This document shows positions 7,907-15,932 of a stretch of 64,000 nucleotides of DNA, piece after piece. The translations under genes were made by a program, and so were the position numbers. Position 1 is the stretch's first letter, and each line of letters starts with the position of its first letter. Origin of the DNA: an uncultured Spirochaetales bacterium (GTDB taxonomy: Bacteria; Spirochaetota; Spirochaetia; Sphaerochaetales; Sphaerochaetaceae); assembly GCA_944392695.1 (NCBI GenBank), contig CALXXN010000008.1, positions 1-64,000 of the forward strand, written 5' to 3'. The notes beneath the pieces are model-generated. The model saw only the letters and a program-made list of their open reading frames with translations. It was not told where the DNA came from and made no database searches.

Positions 7907-8914
7907 ATGCGCCTACCTGGCAGGGATGTCCTGACAGGCGCCACCTGGGCCAGCTACAGTGAGGAACCTGTCTGGCAGAGCGCCTGGTGGGAGCCGAGGC
8001 TCTCGGCCCCCTGGGTGGTCATGCCTGATGAGTCCCCAGACAAGCGCTGGCACCTCTTCGCCCACAGCTGGGTCGGGGTGGAGCATTACATCTCATCTTC
8101 AGGCTTTGACTGGAAGCGTCTTGGCCTGGTGGTTCCTCGTGCCCACTTCCCATCGGTCCTGAAGGAGAAGGACATTTACCACCTGGTCTATGAGGAACAT
8201 GACCATGACTACAATGGCAAGCGCCGCCTTGACATGAGACGCACGGTCTCAAGGATCCGGGTCGTCTCATCGACGGACCTGGTACGCTGGTCAGAGCCTG
8301 TGACAGTTCTTTCCGCTGTTGATATCGCATACGCATCGGATTATTCGGTCCCACGCCTCTCGCATCCCCAGCTCGTGCCCTGGCAAGGTGGGTACCGCCT
8401 TTATTTTGGGGCATCTGAGGTCCGCATACCGGACACGGGGCAGAAGGCATCTGCCTGCCTGTCCTACGCGGAAGGCACATCCCTTGCCACCCAGTTCATA
8501 CCCAGGCCGCGTCCGATACGGAGGCTGGATCCTGATAGCAGGTATGATTCCCTCGCCCTTGGTGCGTTCCGCATGGTCCTCTGTTCTGATGGGATTTGTG
8601 CGTTCCAGACTGCTTTCTTCTTCGATCCTGTCAAGGAGTCTTCTGCTTCAGCCATGCTGTTGCTGTCATCAGAGGATGGAGAGGATTTCAAGTTCGAACG
8701 TGTGATCATGAGGACGCCTGATGAGGGCTGGGCCTCAAGATGTTTCACCTCCTGTTGCCTTTCATTCCAGCCTGATGAGGATACCTGGTACTGCTTTTTC
8801 TCTGCAAATGGCCATAGCAGGCATCCGCTGATGCCAATCAGGGAAAAGTTGGGCCTCCTGCTTGGCAGTGTCAGGCGTGACTACAGGAGGGAAGGGGATG
8901 GCGATGAATATTGA
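7907..8914 (+). CDS. Glycosidase-like protein (predicted five-bladed propeller)
   Basis: 335 residues, no signal peptide. The spacing of aromatic/Asp-rich strand motifs ('WWEPRLSAPWVVM', 'VSSTDLVRWSEPV', 'SHPQLVPWQGGYRLYFGASE', 'DTWYCFFSAN') resembles the five-bladed beta-propeller of GH43/GH32/GH130-type glycosidases, where each blade reads as 'x-x-L-Y-F-G'. 'SSTDLVRWSEP' is a very typical blade of that superfamily. Catalytic acids cannot be assigned and the substrate is unknown. It follows the small membrane gene with no gap and precedes a MATE exporter on the same strand. Confidence 0.5.
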   Translation: MRLPGRDVLTGATWASYSEEPVWQSAWWEPRLSAPWVVMPDESPDKRWHLFAHSWVGVEHYISSSGFDWKRLGLVVPRAHFPSVLKEKDIYHLVYEEHDHDYNGKRRLDMRRTVSRIRVVSSTDLVRWSEPVTVLSAVDIAYASDYSVPRLSHPQLVPWQGGYRLYFGASEVRIPDTGQKASACLSYAEGTSLATQFIPRPRPIRRLDPDSRYDSLALGAFRMVLCSDGICAFQTAFFFDPVKESSASAMLLLSSEDGEDFKFERVIMRTPDEGWASRCFTSCCLSFQPDEDTWYCFFSANGHSRHPLMPIREKLGLLLGSVRRDYRREGDGDEY

Positions 8915-8945
8915 GACAGTGTGGCCATGGTGCTAAGATCGGATC

Positions 8946-10313
8946 ATGACTGCGAAAGAAGGGCGTCCAGGTGTTGATATGACGAGAGGGCCGGTGGTCC
9001 GGCAGCTCGTGTCGTACACTATCCCTCTTGTACTTGGCAATCTCTTCCAGCTTGCTTACAACATCATCGACTCAATGATCGCAGGCCGTTTCATAGGGCC
9101 TGAGGCCCTTGCTGCCACTGGCATGGCAGCTCCTGTCATGAACATCCTGGTCCTGGGCATCTCCGGCCTGTGCATAGGCGCAGGTGTGCTGATGAGCGGC
9201 TTCTATGGATCAAGGGATGACGGGCTCCTGAAAAAGGAGCTCTCGACCCTCCTGCTGTCGGGAAGCCTCCTCGCACTGGTCCTTGCCGTCCTGGGCCTTG
9301 TCTTCACCAGGCCACTGATGACGGCTTTGAATGTTCCTGAGGAGATCATGGACCTGAGTGTCACCTACATGAGGGTCGTCTTCATAGGAGTGCCGTTCAC
9401 CTATGCTTACAATGCACTGTCGCAGGCGCTTAAAAGCGTAGGGGATTCAAAGACACCGCTTGTATTCCTGATGGCATCCTCTGTCATGAACTGCGTCCTC
9501 GACCTTGTATTGATTGGAGGTCTTGGTTTTGGCGTCACCTGCTCAGCTGTCACGACGACGCTCTCCCAGATACTCTCGGCAGTGCTTTGCTTCGTACATA
9601 TCAAGAGGAGGGTGCCAGTCCTCAGCCTTGGTCCCCGGGAACTCCGGATAGACCATGGCCTCCTACGCAAGACGCTCTCCTTCGGTACTGTGACAGCACT
9701 CCAGCAGACAGTCCAGCCCGTCGCCAAGCTCCTGATCCAGGGAACGGTCAACAGCCTGGGCGTGGCGACCATCGCCGCCTATAATGTCGTCACGAGGATT
9801 GATGACTTCGCCTTCACCCCTGAGCAGAACATAAGCCATGCGATGACGACCTTCATCGCCCAGAACCGTGGTGCGGGTAAGAAGGAGCGCGCCTATGAAG
9901 GCTTCTACAAGGGGCTTCTGGTCGAGTGCGCTTACTTTGTCCTGATTTGCACGGCCGTGCTCTTGCTGAAGGACTGGATCATGTCGCTCTTCATCGATCC
10001 TTCCCAAGGAGCAGATGTCATGTCTGAAGGCATCGTCTATATGACGACGATGGCACCACTCTACATCCTTCCTGCGATGACCAATGGTATCCAGGGCTTC
10101 TTCCGTGGGGTGGGACGCATGAAGGTCACACTGGTGTCGACAATCATACAGGCTTCGTTGAGGGTTGTCTTCTCCATCATATTGATTCCGCGCTTCGGCA
10201 TGCATGGGATCTGTTACGCCTGCGCCCTTGGCTGGGTCTGCATGCTCGCTTTCGAGGTCCCTGTCTTCTTCATCTTCCGCAGCCACGACAAGGTTGAAAA
10301 AAACCCTTCCTGA
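8946..10313 (+). CDS. MATE family efflux transporter
   Basis: 455-residue inner-membrane exporter with about 12 hydrophobic helices in two similar halves. The N terminus carries the MATE signature 'PVVRQLVSYTIPLVLGNLFQ', 'AYNIIDSMIAGRFIGPEALAA' and later 'ALKSVGDSKTPLVFLM'. The second half repeats the pattern ('NSLGVATIAAYNVVTRIDDF', 'FFRGVGRMKVTL'). It would use a Na+ or H+ gradient to export cationic drugs or metabolites. The last codons form part of a hairpin that probably ends the transcript. Confidence 0.92.
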   Translation: MTAKEGRPGVDMTRGPVVRQLVSYTIPLVLGNLFQLAYNIIDSMIAGRFIGPEALAATGMAAPVMNILVLGISGLCIGAGVLMSGFYGSRDDGLLKKELSTLLLSGSLLALVLAVLGLVFTRPLMTALNVPEEIMDLSVTYMRVVFIGVPFTYAYNALSQALKSVGDSKTPLVFLMASSVMNCVLDLVLIGGLGFGVTCSAVTTTLSQILSAVLCFVHIKRRVPVLSLGPRELRIDHGLLRKTLSFGTVTALQQTVQPVAKLLIQGTVNSLGVATIAAYNVVTRIDDFAFTPEQNISHAMTTFIAQNRGAGKKERAYEGFYKGLLVECAYFVLICTAVLLLKDWIMSLFIDPSQGADVMSEGIVYMTTMAPLYILPAMTNGIQGFFRGVGRMKVTLVSTIIQASLRVVFSIILIPRFGMHGICYACALGWVCMLAFEVPVFFIFRSHDKVEKNPS

Positions 10314-10325
10314 TAACAGGAAGGG
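10304..10325 (+). terminator. Hairpin at the end of the MATE gene
   Basis: Inverted repeat CCCTTCCTG / CAGGAAGGG with a short loop, overlapping the stop codon. No good T-tract follows on the plus strand, but an A7 run (10297-10303) precedes it, giving a U-tract to transcripts reading the minus strand. Confidence 0.45.
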
Positions 10326-10447
10326 CACCCTACTGAATGGAGGAATCCTTTCACTATCCAAAATACTGCTTCTCGTCAGCTCATTGGACTCTTCCATCTA
10401 AACTTAAAGATTGGATGCTGTCAAGATTATTCTTCCTTGACAACAAA

Positions 10448-10801
10448 TCAGATACCGTCAGGATCCTTCTGCTCTTCAAGCGCCTTCTTATAAATGCCGG
10501 CTTCTTTTCCAAGCGGCTCCTTGAAGGCATGGAGCCTGTCGGCGGGAGCCTTCTCCAAGCGTCCTGCCAGGCGTGCCGTCTCTTTGAGCGACAGCTTCTC
10601 AGCAAGGCCCCTGATCTTGTGGGCACGGCTACGTGCCTCAACTTCATCTCCACGGTCGATTGAGGCCATCAAGCCTTCGAAATCGGCAGAGGGGAGGTAG
10701 GCCTCGATCCTCTCCTGGAGGACCTGGGTGTCCCCGCAGCAGTCCTCCATCACTTCCTCATAATCCATGCCCACAGCCTGGGCGAAGCTCATGATGTTCA
10801 T
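10448..10801 (-). CDS. Stand-alone HPt (histidine phosphotransfer) domain protein
   Basis: 117 residues forming a helical bundle of the Hpt type. The phosphoacceptor candidate is His61 in 'RAHKIRGLAEKLSL', which matches the family A-H-x-(L/I)-(K/R)-G pattern. It would relay phosphate between a hybrid histidine kinase and a response regulator; no kinase is nearby. I chose the ATG at 10801 because the terminator of the upstream Na+ symporter gene lies immediately before it; longer in-frame starts would run through that terminator. No Shine-Dalgarno sequence is visible, so the start is uncertain (10792 is also possible). Confidence 0.7.
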   Translation of the reverse strand: MNIMSFAQAVGMDYEEVMEDCCGDTQVLQERIEAYLPSADFEGLMASIDRGDEVEARSRAHKIRGLAEKLSLKETARLAGRLEKAPADRLHAFKEPLGKEAGIYKKALEEQKDPDGI

Positions 10802-10809
10802 AGCGATGC

Positions 10810-10854
10810 AAAAAATAAGGGAAAACAGGCCGGGTTTCAACAGTCCCGGCCTGT
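10810..10854 (-). terminator. Rho-independent terminator of the Na+ symporter gene
   Basis: Perfect 10-bp stem ACAGGCCGGG / CCCGGCCTGT with a 10-nt loop, followed on the minus strand by TTTTCCCTTATTTTTT. It lies 27 bp past the stop codon. Confidence 0.85.
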
Positions 10855-10881
10855 CATGGTCAATACTCCGCATCAAGTGTT

Positions 10882-12261
10882 TCAGAACATCGGTGCGAAT
10901 TTATCCCAGATGCCTTTGAGCATGATCACGATTATGATCAGCGGCATGATCCAGGTGCAGTAGAAGCGGATCGCCCTTGGGAACTTCATGCCCTCTCCTT
11001 CATTGGCTTCTGCGATGAACTTGTCGAAGCCCCAGCCGTAGCGCTGTGTGCAGAAGAGCAGGAACAGCAGGCTGCCGAAAGGCAGGAGGAGGTTGCTGAC
11101 GAGGAAATCCTCCAGGTCAAGGATCGTCGTACCCGCCCCGAGAGGCTGGAATCCTGAAAGCAGGTTGAAGCCGAGCACACAGGGCAGTGAGAGGACGATG
11201 ATCAGGAAGAAGTTGACAGTGCAGGCCTTCTTGCGGGACCAGCCATGGCAGTCCATCCAATAGGCGATGATGTTCTCGAAGACCGCGATGACTGTCGTAA
11301 GCGCTGCGAAACTCATGAAGAGGAAGAAGAGTCCTGCCCACAGGCTTCCACCAGCCATCTGTGCGAAGATGTTTGGCAGGGTGACGAAGATCAGGCTTGG
11401 CCCCTGTCCTGCTTCGACGCCGAAGGAGGAGCATGCGGGGAAGATGATGAAGCCGGACATCAAGGCGACGAAGGTGTCGAGGCAGATGATCCGGACGCTC
11501 TCTCCTGGCAATGTGCGCTTTCGGTCGATGTAGCTTCCGAAGATCGACATGGCGCCGATTCCTATCGAGAGTGTGAAGAATGACTGTCCAAGAGCCTCAT
11601 AAAGGACAGTACCCAATCCTACTTCGCTGATCTTCGAGAAATCAGGCTTGATGTAGAACAACAGGCCCTCGCTGGAACCTGGCAACGTGATGCTCCTGAT
11701 TGCAAGGACGATGATGATCAGCAACAGGCAGGTCATCATGATCTTGCTGACTTTCTCAACACCATTCTTCAGGCCACGAGCGACGATGACCATGCAGACG
11801 CTGACTGCGACAACCATCCAGAAGACCTGGAGCACAGGTTTCGATGTGAGGTCTCCGAAGAAGGCGTCCACCTCAGCAGTACCTAGTCCCGAGAGGTCTC
11901 CGATGATGGAGGAGTAGAAGTAGTAGAGCAGCCAACCTGCGATCGTGGTGTAGAACATCATCAGCAGGTAGTTGCCTGCCACCGCTCCAGGACCATAGAA
12001 ATGCCACTTCGTCCCCTTTGGCTCCAGTGTCCTGAGGCTGAGCCCTATGCTCTGCTTCGAGGCCCTTCCGATGGCGAACTCCATGATCATGATCGGCAGG
12101 CCTAGGATCACGAGGAAGGCGAGGTAGATCAGTACGAAGACGGCGCCGCCGTTCTTTCCTGTGATGTAGGGGAAGCGCCAGACGTTGCCAAGCCCTATGG
12201 CGCAACCTGCACTGAGCAGGATGAAGCCTATCCTGCTGGCAAGATTCTCTCTCTTTTCCAT
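10882..12261 (-). CDS. Sodium-dependent symporter, NSS/SNF family
   Basis: 459-residue LeuT-fold transporter with 11-12 predicted helices. The N terminus shows the family signature 'FILLSAGCAIGLGNVWRFPY', the unwound TM1 region that binds Na+ and substrate. 'GSYIDRKRTLPGES' and 'ENIIAYWMDCHGWSRKKA' also fit bacterial NSS proteins. It likely imports an amino acid with Na+; substrate unknown. The ATG at 12261 has GGAAAAAC and upstream AAGGAAAAG sequences; an earlier in-frame start at 12312 would add 17 non-conserved residues. A strong terminator follows. Confidence 0.92.
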   Translation of the reverse strand: MEKRENLASRIGFILLSAGCAIGLGNVWRFPYITGKNGGAVFVLIYLAFLVILGLPIMIMEFAIGRASKQSIGLSLRTLEPKGTKWHFYGPGAVAGNYLLMMFYTTIAGWLLYYFYSSIIGDLSGLGTAEVDAFFGDLTSKPVLQVFWMVVAVSVCMVIVARGLKNGVEKVSKIMMTCLLLIIIVLAIRSITLPGSSEGLLFYIKPDFSKISEVGLGTVLYEALGQSFFTLSIGIGAMSIFGSYIDRKRTLPGESVRIICLDTFVALMSGFIIFPACSSFGVEAGQGPSLIFVTLPNIFAQMAGGSLWAGLFFLFMSFAALTTVIAVFENIIAYWMDCHGWSRKKACTVNFFLIIVLSLPCVLGFNLLSGFQPLGAGTTILDLEDFLVSNLLLPFGSLLFLLFCTQRYGWGFDKFIAEANEGEGMKFPRAIRFYCTWIMPLIIIVIMLKGIWDKFAPMF

Positions 12262-12315
12262 GTTTTTCCAACTTTTCCTTTTGGGTGAAGAACCAGTATC
12301 AAGGGTTAGCATAAA

Positions 12316-12553
12316 TCAATCGGCAAGAAGACTCCACCCTCTACACGAAGAGGTGTCCCAAGTGCGGAACCATCAATGAAGGCATCACGCTCTCTGACAG
12401 GACATTCACCTGTGGATGTGGATAGCTGAAGACTGGGATGTGAAAGTCGCGAAGGCACTGCTTCTTGCAGGAGGACATGAACTATCCTGCACGCTTGCGG
12501 AACGCCCTGGGAAGGGAAAGAGCTCGGAAGCTCCATCTTCAAGCGCAAGCTGA
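12316..12553 (+). pseudogene. Relic of an IS200/IS605-type TnpB (OrfB) C terminus
   Basis: Only the C-terminal zinc-ribbon region survives, spread over three frames. Frame one (from 12316) gives 'SIGKKTPPST'. Frame two (12342-12425) gives 'YTKRCPKCGTINEGITLSDR' and then 'TFTCGCG' before a TAG stop, which holds the two Cys pairs of the TnpB zinc ribbon. Frame three (12425-12553) resumes with 'AEDWDVKVAKALLLAGGHEL', matching the usual D-R-D-x-x-A-x-x sequence with one substitution. At least two frameshifts and loss of all of the RuvC region make it non-functional. It records a past insertion of an IS605-family element. Confidence 0.75.
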
Positions 12554-12700
12554 GGTGGGTGGTTCACAGCTGCAGCCTCGCATGAGGCGGCCTGGCCCTG
12601 TCTGGATCCATGGTACGATGGTGGCAGTATCCTCATTATCTGAGTCCATTGCGACGGACGGATGATGCAACAAGGAATGACTGCCCAGATGGCCTTGGTG

Positions 12701-12732
12701 TTGGGAAGTGCCTGGTGACTGGCACTTCCCAA
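12701..12732. repeat. Perfect 12-bp inverted repeat
   Basis: TTGGGAAGTGCC (12701-12712) and GGCACTTCCCAA (12721-12732), separated by 8 nt. It sits 16 bp beyond the stop of the minus-strand DUF1846 gene and about 150 bp after the TnpB relic. There is no T-tract on either side. It is either a terminator-like hairpin for DUF1846 or the subterminal hairpin of the lost IS element. Confidence 0.6.
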
Positions 12733-12748
12733 TGCACTGCTGGCCTGG

Positions 12749-14266
12749 TCAGGGGTTGTAGATGTTCTTCGTCGGGAAACGGGGGTCGCTTGTGACATTA
12801 ATGCCAAGCTTCCTCAGCCCGATCACATCACCTGCGGATGGGATGTGTGTGAAGTGGACCTCGGCATCCCTCAGCTTAGGCAGGGCCTTCATGGCCTTCT
12901 CCGCGTTCACATTCATCGTCGAGCTCATCGCCAGGCAGATCAGGATCTCATCGATGTTCAATGAGACTCCACGGCCCCGGAGGACATCGCGCTTCATCTT
13001 TGTGATCGCATCGATGACAGAAGGGCTGATCAGCAACTCCTTGCTGTCAACACCTGCAATCGCCTTCAGGGCGTTCAGGACCAAGGCGGAGCCTGCGTGC
13101 ATCAAGGGGGAGTTGTGTCCAGTGACACACACTCCATCCGAGCTTTCAAGTGCGGCGGCGCAGATCGTGCCCTTGTTGCCTTCCTTGTGCTGGGCGATGC
13201 ACTCCTCAAGACAGGCTTCAGCCAGTGGCACTACGGGTCGGTCGTCAGGATCGAGCCCGGCCTTGTCCATGATGGCCTTGATGCGTATGACATCTTCTTC
13301 CTCTGCGATACCCTGGGCATACTGGCTGCGGGTGTTGAAGTAGCGCCGTATGATCTCCTGGCGTCCTGCCTCCCTACAGACCTCGTCATCGATGATGCCG
13401 AAACCAATCCGGTTGACGCCCATGTCAGTTGGCGACTTGTAGGGGCAGATGGTGCCTGTGATACGCTCTAGTATCCTCTTCAAGAGGGGGAAGGCTTCGA
13501 GGTCTCGTGAGTAGTTGACTGCTACTTCCCCATAGGCCTGGAGGTGGAAGTGGTCGATCAGGTTCACATCACCGATATCAGCAGTGGCTGCCTCATAGGC
13601 GATGTTGACAGGGTGGTCGAGTGGCAGGTTCCACACAGGGAAGGTCTCGAATTTGGAGTAGGAGCACTTAAGGCCCATCCTGTATTCATGATACATCTGG
13701 TTCAGGCAGGTGGCGAGCTTGCCGCTGCCAGGGCCAGGGGCCGTGACAAGCACGATGGGGCGTTCGACTTCTATGTAAGGGTTCTTGCCGTAGCCTTCAT
13801 CAGAGACGACGACATCGATGTTCCCTGGATAGCCAGGTGTGGCTGAATGGGTGTAGCACTTGATGCCCTTGCTCTCGATCTTCTGTTTGAAGAGCATGGC
13901 TGCGCTCTGGCCTTCATAGCGCGTGATCACGACCTTGTCGCATTTAAGGCCGTAGGATGCGAAGTCATCTATCATCTTGAAGACGTCGCTGTCGTAGGAG
14001 ATGCCGAAGTCGCTGCGCATCTTCCTCCTCTCGATGTCTCCTGCATAGATGCAGATGATCACATCGATCTGGTCTTTCAAGCTTTCGAAGACGCGCATCT
14101 TCACGCTTGGTTCGAAGCCGGGCAGGACGCGGGACGCGTGGTAGTCGAAAAGCAGCTTGCCCCCGCATTCGACATAAAGGCGGCCCTCGCTCTTCTTGAC
14201 GCGTTCAAGGATGTAGCCAGCCTGTTCCTTCAGGTATTTGTCATTATCAAATCCGATTTTCCTCAT
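12749..14266 (-). CDS. DUF1846 family protein
   Basis: 505 residues, matching the DUF1846 family closely in length and in its opening 'IGFDNDKYLKEQAGYILERV'. 'LYVECGGKLLFDYHASRVLPG' and 'PIVLVTAPGPGSGKLATCLNQ' are also typical. The latter resembles a P-loop-like glycine-rich turn, though the family's structures have been described as an unusual fold of uncertain catalytic activity. I do not assign a reaction. A homoserine- or nucleotide-related metabolic role has been guessed for some members, without support here. Upstream lies gdhA with a terminator between, so the gene is probably transcribed on its own. Confidence 0.88.
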   Translation of the reverse strand: MRKIGFDNDKYLKEQAGYILERVKKSEGRLYVECGGKLLFDYHASRVLPGFEPSVKMRVFESLKDQIDVIICIYAGDIERRKMRSDFGISYDSDVFKMIDDFASYGLKCDKVVITRYEGQSAAMLFKQKIESKGIKCYTHSATPGYPGNIDVVVSDEGYGKNPYIEVERPIVLVTAPGPGSGKLATCLNQMYHEYRMGLKCSYSKFETFPVWNLPLDHPVNIAYEAATADIGDVNLIDHFHLQAYGEVAVNYSRDLEAFPLLKRILERITGTICPYKSPTDMGVNRIGFGIIDDEVCREAGRQEIIRRYFNTRSQYAQGIAEEEDVIRIKAIMDKAGLDPDDRPVVPLAEACLEECIAQHKEGNKGTICAAALESSDGVCVTGHNSPLMHAGSALVLNALKAIAGVDSKELLISPSVIDAITKMKRDVLRGRGVSLNIDEILICLAMSSTMNVNAEKAMKALPKLRDAEVHFTHIPSAGDVIGLRKLGINVTSDPRFPTKNIYNP

Positions 14267-14283
14267 GGCGGTCCAAACTTAGC

Positions 14284-14322
14284 ACAAATAACAAAAGACA
14301 GGGAGTCCGTCTCCGGACTCCC
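14284..14322 (-). terminator. Rho-independent terminator of gdhA
   Basis: 9-bp stem GGGAGTCCG / CGGACTCCC (14301-14309 with 14314-14322), followed on the minus strand by TGTCTTTTGTT. Confidence 0.8.
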
Positions 14323-14343
14323 TCCTGGATTCCCTTGTGGGGC

Positions 14344-15702
14344 TCATACATAACCCTGGGCGATCATCGCGTTGGCGACTTTCAGGAAGCCTGCGATATT
14401 CGCGCCATCGACGAAGTTGTTGTGTTCACTGTACTTGTCTGCAGCTTCAGAGATGTTGGTGTAAATGCCCTTCATGATGCTGCGGAGCTTCTCGTCGACT
14501 TCCTCACGGGTCCAATGCAACCTCATCGAGTTCTGGCTCATCTCAAGACCTGAGACGGCGACGCCTCCAGCGTTGGCCGCTTTGGCAGGAGCCAGTAGCA
14601 CGCCCTTGTCGAGGAAGAGCTTCTCAGCCTCTGCGACGCAAGGCATGTTGGCGCCTTCTCCGACCAGCTTGATTCCGTTCTTGACGAGGTTTCCTGCATC
14701 CTCGAGGTTGATCTCGTTCTGCGTGGCGCATGGGAAGGCGTAGTCTGCCTTGATGTCCCAAAGCGGGTTGGCGCCATTGCCCGTGCGCGGGATGTAGGTG
14801 ACACCCTTGTACTTGTCAGCGTACTCGCGGATGCGTCCGCGCTTCACGTTCTTCAGCTGCATGACGTAGGCGAGCTTCTCAGGTGAGATGCCTTCCTCAT
14901 CGTAGATCATGCCGCTTGAGTCGGAAAGGGTGACGACCTTGGCGCCAAGGGCGTTGAGCTTCTCGACTGTGTACTGGGCGACGTTGCCAGAACCGGATAC
15001 GAGGCAGGTCGCGCCTTCCAGTTTCCTTCCTTCGTTGCGCAGGATCTCATCGCAGAGGTAGACAAGTCCGTAACCAGTGGCCTCTGGGCGGATCAGCGAA
15101 CCTCCGAAGGTCTGCCCCTTGCCTGTGAGGACGCCAGTGAAGGAATTCGTGATCCTCTTGTACTGGCCATAAAGGAAGCCGATCTCACGTCCGCCGACTC
15201 CGATGTCTCCTGCAGGAACGTCCGTGTCAGGGCCGATATGGCGGTAGAGCTCTGTCATGAAACTCTGGCAGAAGCGCATGACCTCTGCATCACTGCGCCC
15301 CTTGGGGTTGAAGTCGCTACCGCCCTTGCCACCGCCCATCGGCAGTCCTGTGAGGCTGTTCTTGAAGACCTGCTCGAAGGCGAGGAACTTGATGATGGAG
15401 AGGTTTACTGATGGATGGAAGCGCAGTCCGCCTTTGTAGGGTCCGATGGCGGAAGACTGCTGGACGCGGAAGCCACGGTTGATCTGCAGCCGCCCCTCGT
15501 CGTCAATCCAGGGAACGCGGAACATCACAACGCGCTCTGGTTCGACCATGCGTTCGATGACCTTGTGGTAGGTCACCTCTGGAAGCTCGTCGATGACTTT
15601 GTCCATCGAGAGCAGGAAGGTATAGACCGCCTGCTGGAATTCCTTCTGGTCCGGATCCAGCTGGCACACATGCTGGTAGATCTTCTCCGTCACTGTGTTC
15701 AT
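14344..15702 (-). CDS. gdhA: NADP-specific glutamate dehydrogenase
   Basis: 452 residues, the size of hexameric bacterial NADP-GDH. It makes glutamate from 2-oxoglutarate and ammonium in the cytoplasm. Signature segments are 'YKGGLRFHPSVNLSIIKFLA', 'GLPMGGGKGGSDFNPKG' (active-site Lys region), 'VPAGDIGVGGREIGFLYGQY', and 'PEATGYG' followed by the Rossmann 'CLVSGSGNVAQYTVEKL'. I chose ATG 15702 because AGGAG lies 8 nt upstream; an ATG at 15708 is too close to it. With the type III glutamine synthetase at 41647 the window carries both ammonium-assimilation routes. Confidence 0.96.
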   Translation of the reverse strand: MNTVTEKIYQHVCQLDPDQKEFQQAVYTFLLSMDKVIDELPEVTYHKVIERMVEPERVVMFRVPWIDDEGRLQINRGFRVQQSSAIGPYKGGLRFHPSVNLSIIKFLAFEQVFKNSLTGLPMGGGKGGSDFNPKGRSDAEVMRFCQSFMTELYRHIGPDTDVPAGDIGVGGREIGFLYGQYKRITNSFTGVLTGKGQTFGGSLIRPEATGYGLVYLCDEILRNEGRKLEGATCLVSGSGNVAQYTVEKLNALGAKVVTLSDSSGMIYDEEGISPEKLAYVMQLKNVKRGRIREYADKYKGVTYIPRTGNGANPLWDIKADYAFPCATQNEINLEDAGNLVKNGIKLVGEGANMPCVAEAEKLFLDKGVLLAPAKAANAGGVAVSGLEMSQNSMRLHWTREEVDEKLRSIMKGIYTNISEAADKYSEHNNFVDGANIAGFLKVANAMIAQGYV

Positions 15703-15881
15703 ATGCATCTCTCCTATGGTTTTTCCTGCGGCTTACTATAAGGAAAAAAGGCAGGGATGTTAAAGTGCCTTGTGCGGTAATTTGAAAGAAAATTCTATAA
15801 ATATTCACAATTTTGCATGAACATTTGAGGAATATGGCGTCCTATCGACAGCCTGGGCTATGCAAGTCCATGGCCGGGCAG

Positions 15882-15912
15882 GAAAAAAGGAGGCTGGCCG
15901 CCCAGCCTCCTT
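15882..15912 (-). terminator. Rho-independent terminator of pgi
   Basis: Perfect 11-bp stem AAGGAGGCTGG / CCAGCCTCCTT (15887-15897 with 15902-15912), followed on the minus strand by TTTTTTCC. Confidence 0.88.
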
Positions 15913-15932
15913 GATCCACATCCTGTCCCTGG

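Noticed and set aside
12342-12553. Small zinc-finger protein gene
   Set aside because: The cysteines lie in the TnpB zinc-ribbon context with frameshifts on both sides and no start codon, so it is a relic.
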